DNA of 64,000 nt, from the NCBI GenBank assembly GCA_028023455.1, contig JAQFVV010006637.1, positions 64,001 through 128,000 of the forward strand. Reading direction: 5' to 3'. Under the pieces are notes generated by a model. The model saw only the letters and a list, made by a program, of their open reading frames with translations, did not search any database and had not been told where the DNA came from. Source of the stretch: Epiperipatus broadwayi. Its lineage: Eukaryota; Onychophora; Udeonychophora; Euonychophora; Peripatidae. Every line of letters starts with the position of its first letter. Positions within the stretch are counted from its first letter, which is position 1. Position numbers and translations under genes: made by a program. Below are positions 22,400 to 34,639 of the stretch, in pieces.

Positions 22400-23575
22400 A
22401 TCGGATGCATATTTCTTATTTATGCCTCATCATAATTTGGCATTTAAAGTTTTCTGAAACATAGTTTCATATCTTCCATGTCAACAAAATTGATTATTTT
22501 GTTTGAGAAATCAATTTGAGATTTGAAGCAAAGCTTATGAGCTTTAAGAATACTGTATATCTTTTCAAGCTAAGTACGATATGTCAATGTACAGATAAAG
22601 TTTGATATTTCCAACACTTTCAACAAACCAAATCTTGAATTTTACTTTGGTCATTAATTGGTAATTTAGTCAGCTTCTTTGTACCCTCTGTCACCATATT
22701 TGCCAATAAGTCCAAGTATGAAATAATTTTAGCAAGTAATAGTTAAAAAATGAATAAAATAATTGCTAGAAAGCAAAAAACAGATAAATAAAACCAGTAG
22801 AATATATACTTTTAAACCAATACAAGAACAACTAAGAAGCTATGCAGAAACTTACAGTCATAAAAAATAGCCATTGGTTTTATGTGCAACTTTTGGAAGA
22901 TTTCAAAAAGCTTTATTTATTGAAAATCAAAGGTCATATAGCTATTATTATTATTTTTATCTATTATCAATTTTCATAATATGTTTCCATCAGAATTATA
23001 TAAAAATCATGCTCCAATTAGAAAACTACCCGTAGTTAGTGACATATAAACTACTTTTTGTTTAGTATTTGAGTTGCCTTCATGCCAACATTCATTGAAT
23101 CTGTTGTTAAATAACAATAGCTTTTCAGCAAAAAAAAAGTGTAAAAAAATAACAATTTAACTTACCTGAAAATAGAATGAATTCTCAAATTCATCTCTCA
23201 ATAATGGATATAAAATGTAGATATAAAAATATTTTATAATAAACTATTTTATTTACTGGGCACTAGAAAGCTAAAAATAATTGTTTTCTACAACAACAAT
23301 TGAGATTTTTATATTTAAATTGAAATAAAAGCGTGGAACATCTGGAAATTAATTCAATTACTAAATTAATTAATTAATTAATTTCTGAATGTCCTGTACT
23401 TTTATGTCAAATTAAATATACCCACTTGTAGCTGAAGAAAACAATTATTTTTGGTTCTTCAGTGTACAATAAATAAAGGTATTTATTATAAAATACGTGT
23501 TATATTTATTATTTTTAAATCATTAGCATTTATATTTTTTTCTTAATCATTATTCAAATTTTAAAAATGGAGAAT
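22400..23575. other. Intron 2, middle part; no element recognised
   Basis: Long AT-rich tract without recognisable repeat or exon; a small (ttaa)n run near 23365. Confidence 0.4.
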
Positions 23576-23576
23576 A

Positions 23577-23835
23577 TATAGGGTATATGAGCACAGACTT
23601 TCATACAACCCACCATTCTCCACTCTATCTCAAAACACTGATACATTTGAACACATATATGTTGAAAAGATAAATAATGACAATATATGTATTTCATGCT
23701 AAACCAGCACTCGTCAGTTGGTCCTGATTATCATCTCTACACATATATGCAATATGTGCTCAGATATATATTAAGATAGCCAATCTTCATACTTTAATGG
23801 ACAGGCTTCAATCCACTCCATACTCCAACTCTGCA
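23577..23835 (-). mobile_element. Family A hammerhead repeat, single copy in intron 2
   Basis: Starts at tatagggtatatgagcacag and ends at aatccactccatactccaactct, i.e. one truncated unit with a single hammerhead. Confidence 0.75.
23674..23731 (-). ncRNA. Family A hammerhead ribozyme motif, core complete
   Basis: Reverse complement: ACCAA-CUGACGA, helix II GUGCUG-GUU-UAGCAU, GAAA, helix III AUACAUAU, A17, UUGUC. Core intact. Inner helix I keeps three of five pairs, and the outer pairs are mostly present. Confidence 0.72.
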
Positions 23836-24511
23836 GAAAGTTTCCATACATTAAAAATCAATTCCAATATGGTTTCATTTATAAAGGAAGTGTTTTTAAA
23901 AAAGAAACTTTCACAATCAAAAGAAATTAAGATTTGTTTTTACTTCTATTTTAATTGACTGTAAACATTTTTTAATATAAGTTATTTTAAAGAAAATATA
24001 CCACCATTTTGCAAGCAGCACTAAAAACTTACTGAACCAATAGCAACGTATTTGAAATTCAGCCCATCAATACTGTTCTATTGAACAAATGATTGGAAGC
24101 TCTGAAATATCTCATAATATTGCAATATCATTGACCATGTGAACAAAATTTGAAGAAAATCCATTTGATAGAAGTATTTTAAAGACTGATTGCAAAAAAT
24201 TTAACCTAATCAAGCAAATAAATAAATAGAGCTTCTAAGTTAAATGAAACAATTTAAAAATTCAAAACGAACTGTTAAATTATAGTTCAGAAAATATCTG
24301 ATAGTAGCAAAACTTTAATACATACAGAAAAAAGTAATTATCATTATGAAATTACATAAAAAGCAGGTATTCATTCTATCTGTTTTATTGCAGAGTGGGA
24401 TATTGTAGTAAATCATAATGCTTATATCCAAATCCCCCAAACTAATTTTTTAACTATTGATTATTTTCTTGAGAAGCAGAATATATTGGCACATTTAACA
24501 GTAACCTTTTA

Positions 24512-24812
24512 TTTCTGAAGGTTTGCATGATGGTATTTTAGTTGTATTTATATATTGGATTATTTCCATCATCTAATATAAGTATTGAATATCTTTAGAA
24601 AAATTAAACTTTATTTAACTATTTCAAATACTTTTGATTATTAGCACAGGTTAGCATATGTGCAACATTTTGAGAGGTATTATTTCCCTCTCTTCTTCAC
24701 GTGTTGCTGGCCTGACCAGTGATAGTACTATCATGAGAATTGAACTGGATCTTAGATCTTTGAATATTGAATCTTAAGGCAATACTGTAACTAATTGAGC
24801 CATCCTACCAAA
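24512..24812 (-). mobile_element. tRNA-derived SINE
   Basis: The reverse complement starts with a tRNA-like head (GCTTTGGTAGGATGGCTCA, A box; CAGTTCAATTCTC, decayed B box), then the same body and tail as the SINE at 939-1215. Confidence 0.7.
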
Positions 24813-24854
24813 GCAACAATCAGTAGAAATTTCATGCACTTATCTATGAGGTTT

Positions 24855-26640
24855 CTCCTGATTTTTGTACGTTTTCCTAAGAGCAATGTTAATTAGTGGC
24901 AAACTAGGTTGACTTATGGGTTGTTCACCATTGTCATGTGAGCAGTTTCTTTAAATTTTCTTCTTTGTACCTTTTCTTCTCTATACAATATTTTCATATT
25001 TCGCCCATTAAGCATATATTCATTGGTACAGGTCTGTTATCTTAGACACATATGTTTTCTCATTTTTAATCATCAATTTGTATTTTTCTTGCAATTGCTT
25101 TTCAATGGAGTGACTGGTCTCATCAATTTATGTTCTTCCACATTAACATGGTATTTCATAGATGCATTTTTTGCTTACAGCATTTCAAGTTTAGGCTTTG
25201 TAGATGTTAAAATTCCTCATAGAGTGATATGGCTCTGGAAAACTTTTCTGATGTTATACTGATTGCATAATTTGTTTGATATTTTGGGCATATATGGATA
25301 AATTACTGTACCAATAATTGTTTTTTCTTTTGATGACTCAATTTGTTGTCTTTTTAAGGATTTCTTAATAACAGCTGATGGATAATCATTTTTTATAAGA
25401 GTTTGTTCTATATCTTTTCTTTTTTCAAATTGCTGGTTTCTGAACAAACTTCTTTTGCCCTGTTCCATAGTGAAAGTATAACTCCATGTTTTGTGTTTCT
25501 GGTGTGATTGGATGTATAGGCTAGGTAATTTTCTGTATGTATGGGTTTTATGTAAATTGTAATTTTGATTTTGGTAAGGGTCTATCACAAAAATATCCAA
25601 GAATGCCAATTTTTGTTCTTCTGATTCAATTGTGAATTTAATTGGAGGATATGTTGTTAATGTGGTTCCAGAAAGTTTGTAGTAGTGTTCCACCATGTGT
25701 CCATACAACTAATGTACCATCAACATAGTGAAGCCAAACTTTAGTTCGATATGGAGTTGTCTTTATGGCTGTGGTTTCAAGTTATTGCATGTAAATATTG
25801 CTAATCAGGGGAAACAATGGTGAGCCCATAGCTATTCCTTAATTTTGTGGGAAGAATTCTATGTTTTATAGCAAGTAGGTTTTTGTTATGCAGAATGTTA
25901 ATAGTTCCATTATACTATCAATATGAAGAGTTGTTCTGGTTTGTAAATTATTATCACCATTTAATATTTTTCTTATAATAGACAATGCAACTTCACATGG
26001 TGCATTTGTGAATAAACTTTCCACATCAAAGCTTACTAGTATGTCAGTTTCTTCAATTTTCATGTTCTTGATTAATTCTACAAAGTGTCTAGAATCTCTG
26101 ACAAAGGATTGGGTCTTGTATGTCACAGGGTTAAGAACTTTGAGAAGAAATCTTGTCAAATTTTGGTACGGTGAATTTCTAGAACTAGCAAATGATCTTA
26201 ATGGAACATATCCTTATGGATTTTAAGTAGACTATAAAGATTAGGAATTTTGCTGAAATATGATGTTAGTTTACTTTTTCTGAATCGCTGAAGTATCTGC
26301 AATGCTTTCTGAGTAATGCTTGTAACTTTGTTTCTGTACTCAGTATCAGATTGTTTGCTACTTTTGTATATTGGTCTGCTATGAGGAGTTCTTGCATTTT
26401 GTTGTCGTAATCAGTTGTATCTATTACAACTGTTCCATTGCCTTTTTCAACAGGGAGAATAATTAGATTTATCTACTTTGAGAGATTTAATTGCTTTCCT
26501 CTCACCATAGGATATGTTTGATTTAAAAGACAGCATGCAAGGCATCTTCCGAGTAGTCTAGAGAAGTGGCATGTGGTGGGTGCTGATGTATTGTGGATCA
26601 GAGATTGTTTTATGTAATTTTGAAAAACTGTTTCTTAAGT
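24855..26640 (-). pseudogene. Second Penelope-like element, full-length but decayed
   Basis: Minus strand, N to C: SYGERKAIKSLKVDKSNYSP, LPVEKGNGTVVIDTTDY (DKG-type motif, D changed to E), KIPNLYSLLKIHKDMFH, FVRDSRHFVELI and SFDVESLFTNAP. The catalytic box is YVDG (second Asp lost, near 25720), followed by EEQKLAFLDIFV and HTYRKLPSLY. Near 24950-25000 comes the endonuclease tail MKILYREEKVQRRKFKETAHM. Several frame changes and stops. Different from the 2-8 kb elements in sequence, so a second, older lineage. It lies wholly within intron 2 of the SRPBCC-C2 gene. Confidence 0.75.
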
Positions 26641-28681
26641 TCTAATTCTCATCTTTCTTTTTTTTGTTTTTTTTTCATCCTGGAGTTAGGACTGCCACCT
26701 TCATTTAACAGAGTATCTAATAATGGTGATGATAGGAATAATAGTACAATATATACTACAAATGCATTTTAATTTTATGAGGATTTATAAAAATATTCCT
26801 AAATACATTCAGTAAAATTATTTGCTATTTCAACCAGATAACTGGATTTGTTTTTTGGTGAGGGAGGGGGAGGGGTCCATTATTGTCTATTGCTTCTACT
26901 TAATGAAATATAAGTTAGTAAAACGTTCTCCTGCCACTCTATAAAAAATTCAGTCAGCTGAAAAAATTATCATTTAATTTTTTTTGACATCTAAAGATAT
27001 ATTTTGTTCATTAATTCTATGTGAATTATTTTTTTAATTATTACCAATTTTTAAGTTTTTACTTTCTCTGACATTATATATAATTAATACTGCAATATTA
27101 TAATTTACTTCTATTTTGCATAATGCGTTGTCTTAGGATTTAAGTATACATTAAATAATGAAACCCCCAAACACCAGTTCACATAATTCTGTTCAGTAAC
27201 AAACTCTCTTTCACTCCCACCAGTTACGCCACCTAGAATCTCTTTAAGTAATCAATTGCTAGATAATGATATTTAATAAATCTCTATTCATTATTGTTGC
27301 TTCCAATATTTGAGTTGATAGGTTGATAGATACTAAAAGAAAGGAATAATAAAGGTCATTAGGTCCAAAAAATGCAAGTGTACTATTCCAAGATCCAAAG
27401 CTCTTCACTTATAAATAGAGCTGACTTGAGATCAAACTATACGCGTAAGCAAGTCCATCCGCTTATATGATCTACATTTTCTGAGAAAAAAATCCAGCAA
27501 TAAGTATTTTATTATTTGCCAATCATAACTATTTTTTTTGTCAAAACTCTGTAATTTGACTTGTGATTATCATATGCGAAGTAAACAATTGCAAAAGCTT
27601 GGATTGTGCAAGGGCTAGACTTTTTTACCTACGTGCAATGCATGTACTTAAATATTTCGCTATGTACTTTCTGGTTACGTTAATGTGGAATAACACAGTC
27701 AAAAATAATTCTCTTCATTAGCAATTTTATCTATTGAATTAGAATTCGCAAAAAAAAAAATTAAATCATTATGATTAAATGGATTCGCAATAAAACATTC
27801 AAGGGAATAATATATATATATTCCACCTTTATTATTAAAAAGAAGTTGCCTTGGCAACTGTTTGAAATTGTTGATTGTTATTGATATTGGAATTCTCTGA
27901 GTGTTGACTGGTTTTTAATGATATATATATAGCATTACATATGTTTTATTTTGTTTTCTCGAATATTGATTACATTTAAACTCCAAGTACGTATATGAAT
28001 TATGCTTGTATTTCAAAAATATTAAATATTGATTCAATAAAAATGTACAAAGTCTAATGTATAAGTAATTATTAATACATTATAATACAAATTTTTGTAA
28101 TTTTATACTATAAATGCAATAAATTATATTATATATCTTTAATGTCTTTTTTAAAGCGAATTTTCATTTAAAGTAAATAAAATTTTTAATGCAAGGAATC
28201 ATCCTAGACTTGATTTTATTCATTTAGAAACAAGGTAATCATTTTTTTTTAGGTATGTAAGTATTTTTATCATTGTAAACCATTCCCTTTCCGCCTGGAA
28301 ACATTGTTCCAGGACCCGTTTTTTCTTGGGCCACCTCTGCTGATAAAAGACACAAACAAGAATCTAATTTGGCGAAATTAGATAGGATAGCACTGGACAT
28401 GAATTATTAATCATTACCCATTTGTAGCATTTACTGATAACTCAAATTTACTCTAGGTGGCATAACTGGGATGAGAAATTAAAATTTGTTAAATTTATTA
28501 ATAAATTAATATATAATTGTAGATCAATATTATAAATTTTATGTGCATCTAGAAAACCTTAAGGTGGAAATATTTTAATATTGTAAAAAATTCCGGATTG
28601 TATAAATCAAATTACCTTAGTATATATATATATATTGTTTCTTTAAATGTAATAATTAAATTTAAGATCAATTAATTACAG
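26641..28681. other. Intron 2, distal part
   Basis: Unassigned AT-rich sequence. A 115-bp repeat at 27810-27930 (ttccacctttattattaaaa ... gttgccttggcaac ... gttgactggtttttaatgat) recurs at 32390-32510. A short inverted pair, ccagttacgccacctaga (27219) and tctaggtggcataactgg (28453), frames about 1.25 kb. The tract ends with the acceptor attacag at 28681. Confidence 0.5.
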
Positions 28682-28932
28682 TTAATCCTGATCCATATGT
28701 GGTAGTTAAATTGAGTGATGAAATATTTAAAAAAACTAAAATTGCTGTTCAAACAACTGAACCTAGATGGAATGAGGAATTAATCTTTGAATTGCAGCAA
28801 AGAAATCAGAAAATCCATTTCACCGTTTATGATCACGAGTTATTGAAGAAAGATGGGCTAATCGGAGAAGCTGAGATTGACTTAGAAACAATACAATTGG
28901 GCACAACAATTCCAATGGAACTTCAAATCGCA
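28682..28932 (+). CDS. Exon of the SRPBCC-C2 protein: main part of the C2 domain
   Basis: Acceptor attaattacag before 28682, donor gca/gtatgt at 28933. The first two bases complete the codon left by 18651 (all in phase 1); the exon ends in phase 0. The sequence is classic C2: NPDPYVVVKLS (the 'SDPYV' strand), TKIAVQTTEPRWNEELIFEL ('T-V-K-T-NP-WNE-F-F'), then IHFTVYDHELLKKDGLIGEA with Asp/Glu at the loop-3 positions and IDLETIQLG. C2 domains dock on phospholipid membranes, often with calcium. With an SRPBCC domain in front, a lipid-handling or membrane-associated role is plausible but inferred. The last strand of the domain and the stop codon must lie on a further exon that I could not find. 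Confidence 0.9.
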
Positions 28933-29222
28933 GTATGTTTAAAAAATATACATAATAATTATTATAATTATTAGATATTTAATGATTCCATCTTTTAAAT
29001 TTTACATTATGTTTAATGTGCACACATGACTATGTACACGATTAACTATTGAAATTGAAAAAAAATTCCATTGTTTAATTTGATAAAAGGAATATTACCA
29101 AATTCATCACTTTCTTTATTTTGCAGTAACATCTTATTACATTCAAAGATCAGCCTTTCAAGCTAATTGTGCATGCGTCTTTTGCGAGTGTTAAATAATA
29201 AATGAATACTTCCCCTCACAAT
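28933..29222. other. Start of the intron after the C2 exon; nothing recognised
   Basis: AT-rich, begins with gtatgt. A small trinucleotide-like ataataattattataatta run follows. Confidence 0.4.
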
Positions 29223-29339
29223 AATACTTGGAACATGTTTTAGCAAAAACCTTTTACACAATGGATCTGAAGAAGACTGCAGGACAGTCGAAATGTAAGA
29301 TTGTGTACAAGGTTTTTGCTAAAACATGTTCCAAGTATT
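29223..29339. repeat. Perfect hairpin element with a hammerhead-like loop
   Basis: 40-base arms (aatacttggaacatgtttta... and ...taaaacatgttccaagtatt) enclose a 37-base loop that itself reads CUGAAGA-A-GACUG-CAGGA-CAGUC-GAAAU. That is a core-like motif with one extra A before the internal stem. Helices I and III cannot be completed next to the core, so it is not called a ribozyme. Confidence 0.7.
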
Positions 29340-29622
29340 GGATAAATTGCATTTATTTTGATAAAAGAAGTTTATTTTGATGGTACATAAGATAAAATGG
29401 ATTAGTTACAAGTAGAATTCAGATCAAAATAAGAAGTTATAAAACATAAATTACAAAAAGATAAGAAAGAGGGAGAGTTCTAATATTTTGATCTAAGATT
29501 TCATTTTCCATCAGATCATTTATGTTCAATTGGTATCAGGATTCGTCAATTATTATGTAGTGTTTTTGGTTTGCTTTTATATTTATTATCTAGGTTAATT
29601 CTGTAATATGTGATGTGAAGTA

Positions 29623-29675
29623 CTGTGGCTTCTCCTTAAACAAAGTCAAGAATATCTCAACAAGTATGCTTTTGT
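29623..29675 (+). repeat. Dispersed copy of a 57-bp repeat unit
   Basis: tggcttctccttaaacaaag followed by tcaagaatatctcaacaagtatgc; two more copies stand in tandem at 30590-30704. Confidence 0.7.
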
Positions 29676-29769
29676 CTGCAGTGCCATCTGTAAATCAATA
29701 TGTTATGTAGTGATAATGCTTAGCTATATACCATAAAAAGTATAAGGTGTTGGCATGTTTCAGTCATAA

Positions 29770-29945
29770 GTTTTGACATGACATGTGTTTTGTATCTTCA
29801 CAGATGATCTTCAGCACTCTTCCTGTCATCACAAGATCTTTCAAACCATTTGAAAACTTTCTTGTGATTTAAGGCTTCATTACTATACAATTTGAATAAG
29901 TTCAAATGTTTCTGTAGAGTTTTCTCAATTTAAACAGAATATTAG
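29770..29945 (-). pseudogene. Mariner-type transposase fragment (N-terminal HTH region)
   Basis: Reverse complement gives TETFELIQIV and, after a frame change, YSNEALNHKKVFKWFERSCD then DRKSAEDHL. This follows the pattern 'T-E-LL---YGDEALSR--VFEWFKRF-DGR-S-EDD' of mariner/SETMAR-like transposases. A stop follows at once and no DD(D/E) core was found. Confidence 0.5.
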
Positions 29946-30589
29946 CATGTTGTGCAAAACATATTGTTAGATTTTATGTCGTAACTCATGATCTAAACAT
30001 GCTAATTCTTTACATTTTTGAATGAATAGCTAAATTAAATTGTTATATAACAGGTATTAATTCAAAGATGATAATGTAGAAGGCTAGAAGAGATAAACAG
30101 TCGTCTTCTTATTGGGACACACTGTACATATTTACATAGTGCAAAATTAATAGAATATGGAATCACTTAAAAATTAATAAATGGATGCTAATTATTTGAT
30201 TTAATTCGTTCAAGAACCTTCATTTGAACTGTTATAATATATTACAGTTAATTTTCTTTTAGAGTATAACAAAGTATATGTATTAATCAAAATATGTAAC
30301 TTCTATTTTTATTAAAGTATTTTTAAAAACGAAGTTAATGCAGAAGTACTGAAAAACCCTAGTGAGCTTCATGTAAATTAACTGCCAGCCAATGTAAGAA
30401 AAAATGAAGCTATCCATATTTTAGCTTTGAATATAAATAAGTATACCATTTAATGAGGTACATACATGCAGGGCATGATTTGTTTACTAACGTAATTTAG
30501 GAAAATTATAACTTATTCTGAAATCACTAGAACTAATCAGAGGGAAAGAGTGAGCTTTATATTTATCATGTGATGTGATGATGTGATGG

Positions 30590-30704
30590 ATTGTGGCTTC
30601 TCCTTAAACAAAGTCAAGAATATCTCAGCAATTATGCCCAGATAATGTGATGTGATGCATTTGGCTTCTCCTTAAACGAAGTCAAGAATATCGCAGCATA
30701 TATG
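30590..30704 (+). repeat. Two tandem copies of a 57-bp unit
   Basis: Units ggcttctccttaaac(a/g)aag ... tatgcccagata repeat back to back, preceded by a gatgtgatg dinucleotide-like slippage tract. Confidence 0.75.
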
Positions 30705-30729
30705 CCCAGATAAACCTCTAAATATGATA

Positions 30730-31660
30730 GTAGGGACCTCTACAGGTCTTAACCACAAGCTTAAATTTTTGGAAGAAAAGAGGGGAACCCTCTCTACTTC
30801 AACCTACTTTCTATATAAATAGGTGAAGCTGAAGTTATTAGATCTGAAAGTGTGAAGCTATTCAATACTTCACTGATTAAGTCCACATTTCTTATTACAC
30901 ATTAATACTCATGAAATCTTTCAATTTACAAGATGTAATTATAACATTTTGATAGCTCAAATATAGATGAAATTAATGTGGAAGTATTGAAAACTTCTAG
31001 TGAGCTATATATAAACTAACTGTCAGCTAAAGTAAGTATAGAATGAGCCTGAGGGTTCCCCTCTTTTCTTCCAAAACATAAGCTAGTGGTTAAGACCTGT
31101 AGAGGTCCCTACTATCACATTTTTACACGCACATTCTTGAAGTTACAGCCTTAGTAAATATTACTTTTAATCAATGTGCATTTAAATAAATTTATAATTA
31201 CAACCTCTAAATATTAAATTAATCTTAAATTCATAGATCTAATTATAGCATTTTGATAGCTCAAATATAGATGAAATTAATGTGGAAGTATTGAAAACTT
31301 CTAGTGAGCTATATATAAACTAACTATCAGCTAAAGTAAGTATAGAATGAGCATGAGGGTTCCCCTCTTTTCTTCCAAAACATAAGCTAGTGGTTAAGAC
31401 CTGTAGAGGTCCCTACTATCACATTTTTACACGCACATTCTTGAAGTTACAGCCTTAGTAAATATTACTTTTAATCAATGTGCGTTTAAATAAATTTATA
31501 ATTACAACCTCTAAATATTAAATTAATCTTAAATTCATAGATCTAATTATAGCATTTTGATAGCTCAAATATAGATGAAATTAATGTGGAAGTATTGAAA
31601 ACTCCTAGTGAGCTCTATATAAACTGTCAGCCATAAGTATAGAATGAGCCTATCTATATT
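30730..31660. repeat. 304-bp tandem repeat, two full units plus a partial, with an inverted upstream piece
   Basis: The phrase gatagctcaaatatagatga recurs at 30951, 31255 and 31559, exactly 304 bases apart, and the intervening sequence is nearly identical. A reversed segment (30735-30790: tagggacctctacaggtctt ... ggaagaaaagaggggaaccc) mirrors ggttcccctcttttcttcc...gacctgtagaggtccct within the unit. No ORF and no hammerhead core were found in the unit. Confidence 0.88.
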
Positions 31661-31989
31661 TAATTTATATTTTCTGGCTGTATCTGAAGTTTGAAAATTA
31701 AAAGCTGACCTGAGCTGATAAATACCAGCATTTGTTTCACATATCAGCAATTTCTATAAATAGCCATTCTGGTGATAGATTTAAATGTTGTATATGGTAG
31801 ACGTATGTAGAGAAGTACTCTTGAAAGAACTTCTGTTGCACATACATGGAAGTACAGACCAAATTTGATTACACAGCTCTCCTTATATTGCTATTCCAAG
31901 TTTTTCATAGTATATGTATATAAATAACAAATAATTTGGATTATATGTAATTAAACAGGAAGTAACTGAAACTTCCAGTGGAGATATCT

Positions 31990-32328
31990 AATATAAATAA
32001 ACTTTCCAAAAGACAGCCGATACTATCTATCTCTTAACATTTGTTCTTATATATAGTTAGTTTATTTACAGATATTAAAACTCAAGTTTTCATTTCATAT
32101 TTAGAAGTAGTTTAAACTCAGCTTTGATCCTCTGATTATTTCAATGGTGATTCTTAATAATTATTCTATAAATATAAATAATTAATAGATTAAATTCACT
32201 CCTTCATATTAAGTCATGTGATGTATGATGTCATTTCCTTGCAATTATATAAATAAACTAAGTATAAATAAGAACAAATGCTAAGTGATAGGTGATATTG
32301 TTTGTCTTTTGGAGAGTTTATTTAATAT
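31990..32328. mobile_element. Fold-back element
   Basis: Arms of about 66 bases: actttccaaaagacagcc...agtttatt (31992-32058) mirrored at 32238-32325 (aataaactaag...gtcttttggagagt). AT-rich centre, no coding. Confidence 0.7.
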
Positions 32329-32389
32329 TATTATAACTCATTGAAAGCTTGTTATTTACTGTTGTTACATACATACATACATACACATA

Positions 32390-32512
32390 CACAGGAATTC
32401 CACCTTTATTGTTAAAGGATGTTGCCTTGACAACAGTTTGAAATTGTTGATTGTTATTGATATTGGGATTGTCTAAGTGTTGACTGGTTTTAATGATATA
32501 TATATATATATG
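32390..32512 (+). repeat. Second copy of a 115-bp dispersed repeat
   Basis: Same sequence as 27810-27930 with few changes, bounded by AT dinucleotides on the right; preceded by a catacata run. Confidence 0.7.
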
Positions 32513-32847
32513 ACAGTAGGGTCATATGGGTCAGCAAAGAGATAAAATAAAACATAAGAATTAATGATATGATATTATTCCAGGACAAAAGAGATTAAAA
32601 ATAAATTGTAGACTGTCTAAATATTATATATAAGTGCTATGTCTTATATAAAAGCTATAATATATTGACTAAAGAGGAAGAACAAAGAATAGTTAATAAA
32701 AATATTTAATATTTAAATAGTATATTGTCTATACTGAACTGAATGTAATTTAGGATGGATTTGAACTCAGATTTTCAAGCTCCCTACAACTATCCACCAC
32801 AACTTATACAATCGATACACATGACCACATACATGTGAAAAATATAA

Positions 32848-32906
32848 ATGATCTCCAATATACATATTTCATGCTGAACCAGTACTCATCAGTAGGTCCA
32901 GATCAT
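32848..32906 (-). ncRNA. Family A2 hammerhead ribozyme motif
   Basis: Reverse complement: outer helix I AUGAUC/GAUCAU (changed on both sides relative to AUAAUC/GAUUAU of subfamily 1), ACCUA, CUGAUGA, helix II GUACUG-GUU-CAGCAU, GAAA, helix III AUAUGUAU, A17, UUGGA. Core complete. Confidence 0.74.
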
Positions 32907-33104
32907 CATTTCTCTCACACATATAATCAATGCTCAGTTTACATTAAGATAGCAAGCGCTTTGAGCATTTCATCATCAGATTTTCAATGATTTGGATGAC
33001 TGAAGAGTTGGATGATGGAGAATATGGAAGCCTGTCCATTAAAGTATGAAGATTTGCTATCTTAATATAAACTGAGCACTGATTATATATATGTGTGGGA
33101 GATG

Positions 33105-33163
33105 ATGATCTGCACCAACTGATGAGTGCTGGTTCAGCATGAAATATGAATATTGTAGATCAT
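33105..33163 (+). ncRNA. Family A2 hammerhead ribozyme motif
   Basis: AUGAUC-UGC-ACCAA, CUGAUGA (33119-33125), helix II GUGCUG-GUU-CAGCAU, GAAA, helix III AUAUGAAU (one mismatch), A 33152, UUGUA-GAUCAU. Shows the compensatory A-U to G-C change in outer helix I. Confidence 0.74.
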
Positions 33164-33359
33164 TTTATCTTTTTCACATGTATGTGGTCATGTGTATCAG
33201 TTATGTAAAATGGAGTAATAGCTGTAGAGTGGTTGAAAGTCTGAGTTTCAATCCCTTCTAAATTACATTCAGTTCAGTATAGACAATATACTTCTATTTA
33301 AATATTATATATTCAGCCTGTATTCTTCTCATCACTCTTCTGCATATTTAAATGTACAT

Positions 33360-33740
33360 ATTAAGGTCCTATACATGAGGGGTCAGAGTGACTTAAAGTC
33401 AACATAGTTATGACAACAATATTGGCATCATCAAGGGCTTTGAGCCTTTCATCATCAGATTTTCCATATAAATGGCTGAGGAGTTGGAGGGTGGAGAAGA
33501 TTGAAGCCTGTCCATTAAAGTATGAAGATTTTCTATCTAATATAAACTGAGCACTGATTATGTGTATGTGTGGGAGATTATGATCTGGACCAGCGAATAA
33601 GTGTTGGTTCAGCACAAAATACGTATATTGGAGATAATTTATCTTTTTCACATGTATGTAGTCATGTGTATTGGTTATATAAAATGGAGTGAATAGCTGT
33701 AGGAATCTTGAAAGACTGAGTTCAAATCCCTTCTAAATTA
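33360..33740 (+). mobile_element. Family A2 repeat with degenerate hammerhead
   Basis: Runs from gaggggtcagagtgac to gagttcaaatcccttctaaa. The core region (33590-33650) reads CCAGCGAAUAA instead of CCAACUGAUGA, and AAAA instead of GAAA. Confidence 0.7.
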
Positions 33741-34299
33741 AAAGTAATATTAATTAAAAAAAAGGTGGGAGTTTGGTGTGAGAACTATTGTTATTCTTGT
33801 CAAATTCATAAAGGTGATCTATTCCAAATATTGTAAATGTAACTATTGTTACAAAATATGATATACAACTCTTATATAAATTTGTTTCAGAGACTAATGT
33901 CTAATGATGCATAATTTTGTAGATCATGCATTTTTATGATTCAAGGTACTCACTCCTTAAATTACATTAAAGAGGGTATAAAATTATTGGAACTATCTAT
34001 GGTTGGTTAGAGAATATACTTTAATACATTCAGTGATTAAAAAGGCATTATTTTATTATTTAGTAGTGAGAGCATTCAGGGTGCCAAATTAGCTATTTTA
34101 TGAGCTGGATATGGAAGTACGGTATATTATTCTTTGTGGATAGATATAGCTTTATTTTATAGTATAGTTTTCATAAATATAATTTAAATTGTGTAAGAGA
34201 AATTTTGGAAACAGTGAATTGGGACTGGAATTAATTTGCTAAAGCTGTATTGCAAAATTTTATAAAATCAGTTTCTAATATATGATTTTTTCCTACAGT

Positions 34300-34635
34300 A
34301 CAGGTTTTTTCATACCTGAACTTCAATATGTAATATATAGGGGGTTTAAACTCAGACTTTCACATGACCCTCAACTACTCACGCTATCTCATACTGCTGA
34401 TACGCTTGATCGCACACATGTCGAAAAGATAAATAATCACCAATAGATGTATTTCGTGCTAAACCAGCACTCATCAGTTGGTCCAGATTATCATCTCCAC
34501 ACATATATACAATCAATGCTCAGCTCATATTAAGATAGTCAATCTTCATACTTTAATAGACAAGTGTATCAGCAATATGAAATAGCGCGTATACTTGAGG
34601 ATCATGTGATAGTCTGAGTTCAAAATCAGTTTCTG
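34300..34635 (-). mobile_element. Family A repeat (minus) with a partial inverted tail
   Basis: Family A sequence 34318-34565 followed by a reversed fragment of its own end (tgtatcagcaatatgaaatag ... agtctgagttcaaa). Confidence 0.7.
34433..34491 (-). ncRNA. Family A hammerhead ribozyme, best-preserved helix II
   Basis: Reverse complement: AUAAUC-UGG-ACCAA, CUGAUGA, helix II GUGCUG-GUU-UAGCAC with G-C closing pair, GAAA, helix III AUACAUCU with one mismatch, UUGGU-GAUUAU. All core bases intact and helix I full length. Confidence 0.82.
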
Positions 34636-34639
34636 TAAA

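Larger units (their letters stand above)
32745..33270. mobile_element. Family A (subfamily 2) inverted pair
   Basis: Minus-oriented copy 32745-32990 and plus-oriented copy 32990-33270, meeting in ttttcaatgatttggatgac. Both ends show the ggatttgaactcag/ctgagtttcaatccctt terminus. Confidence 0.75.
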
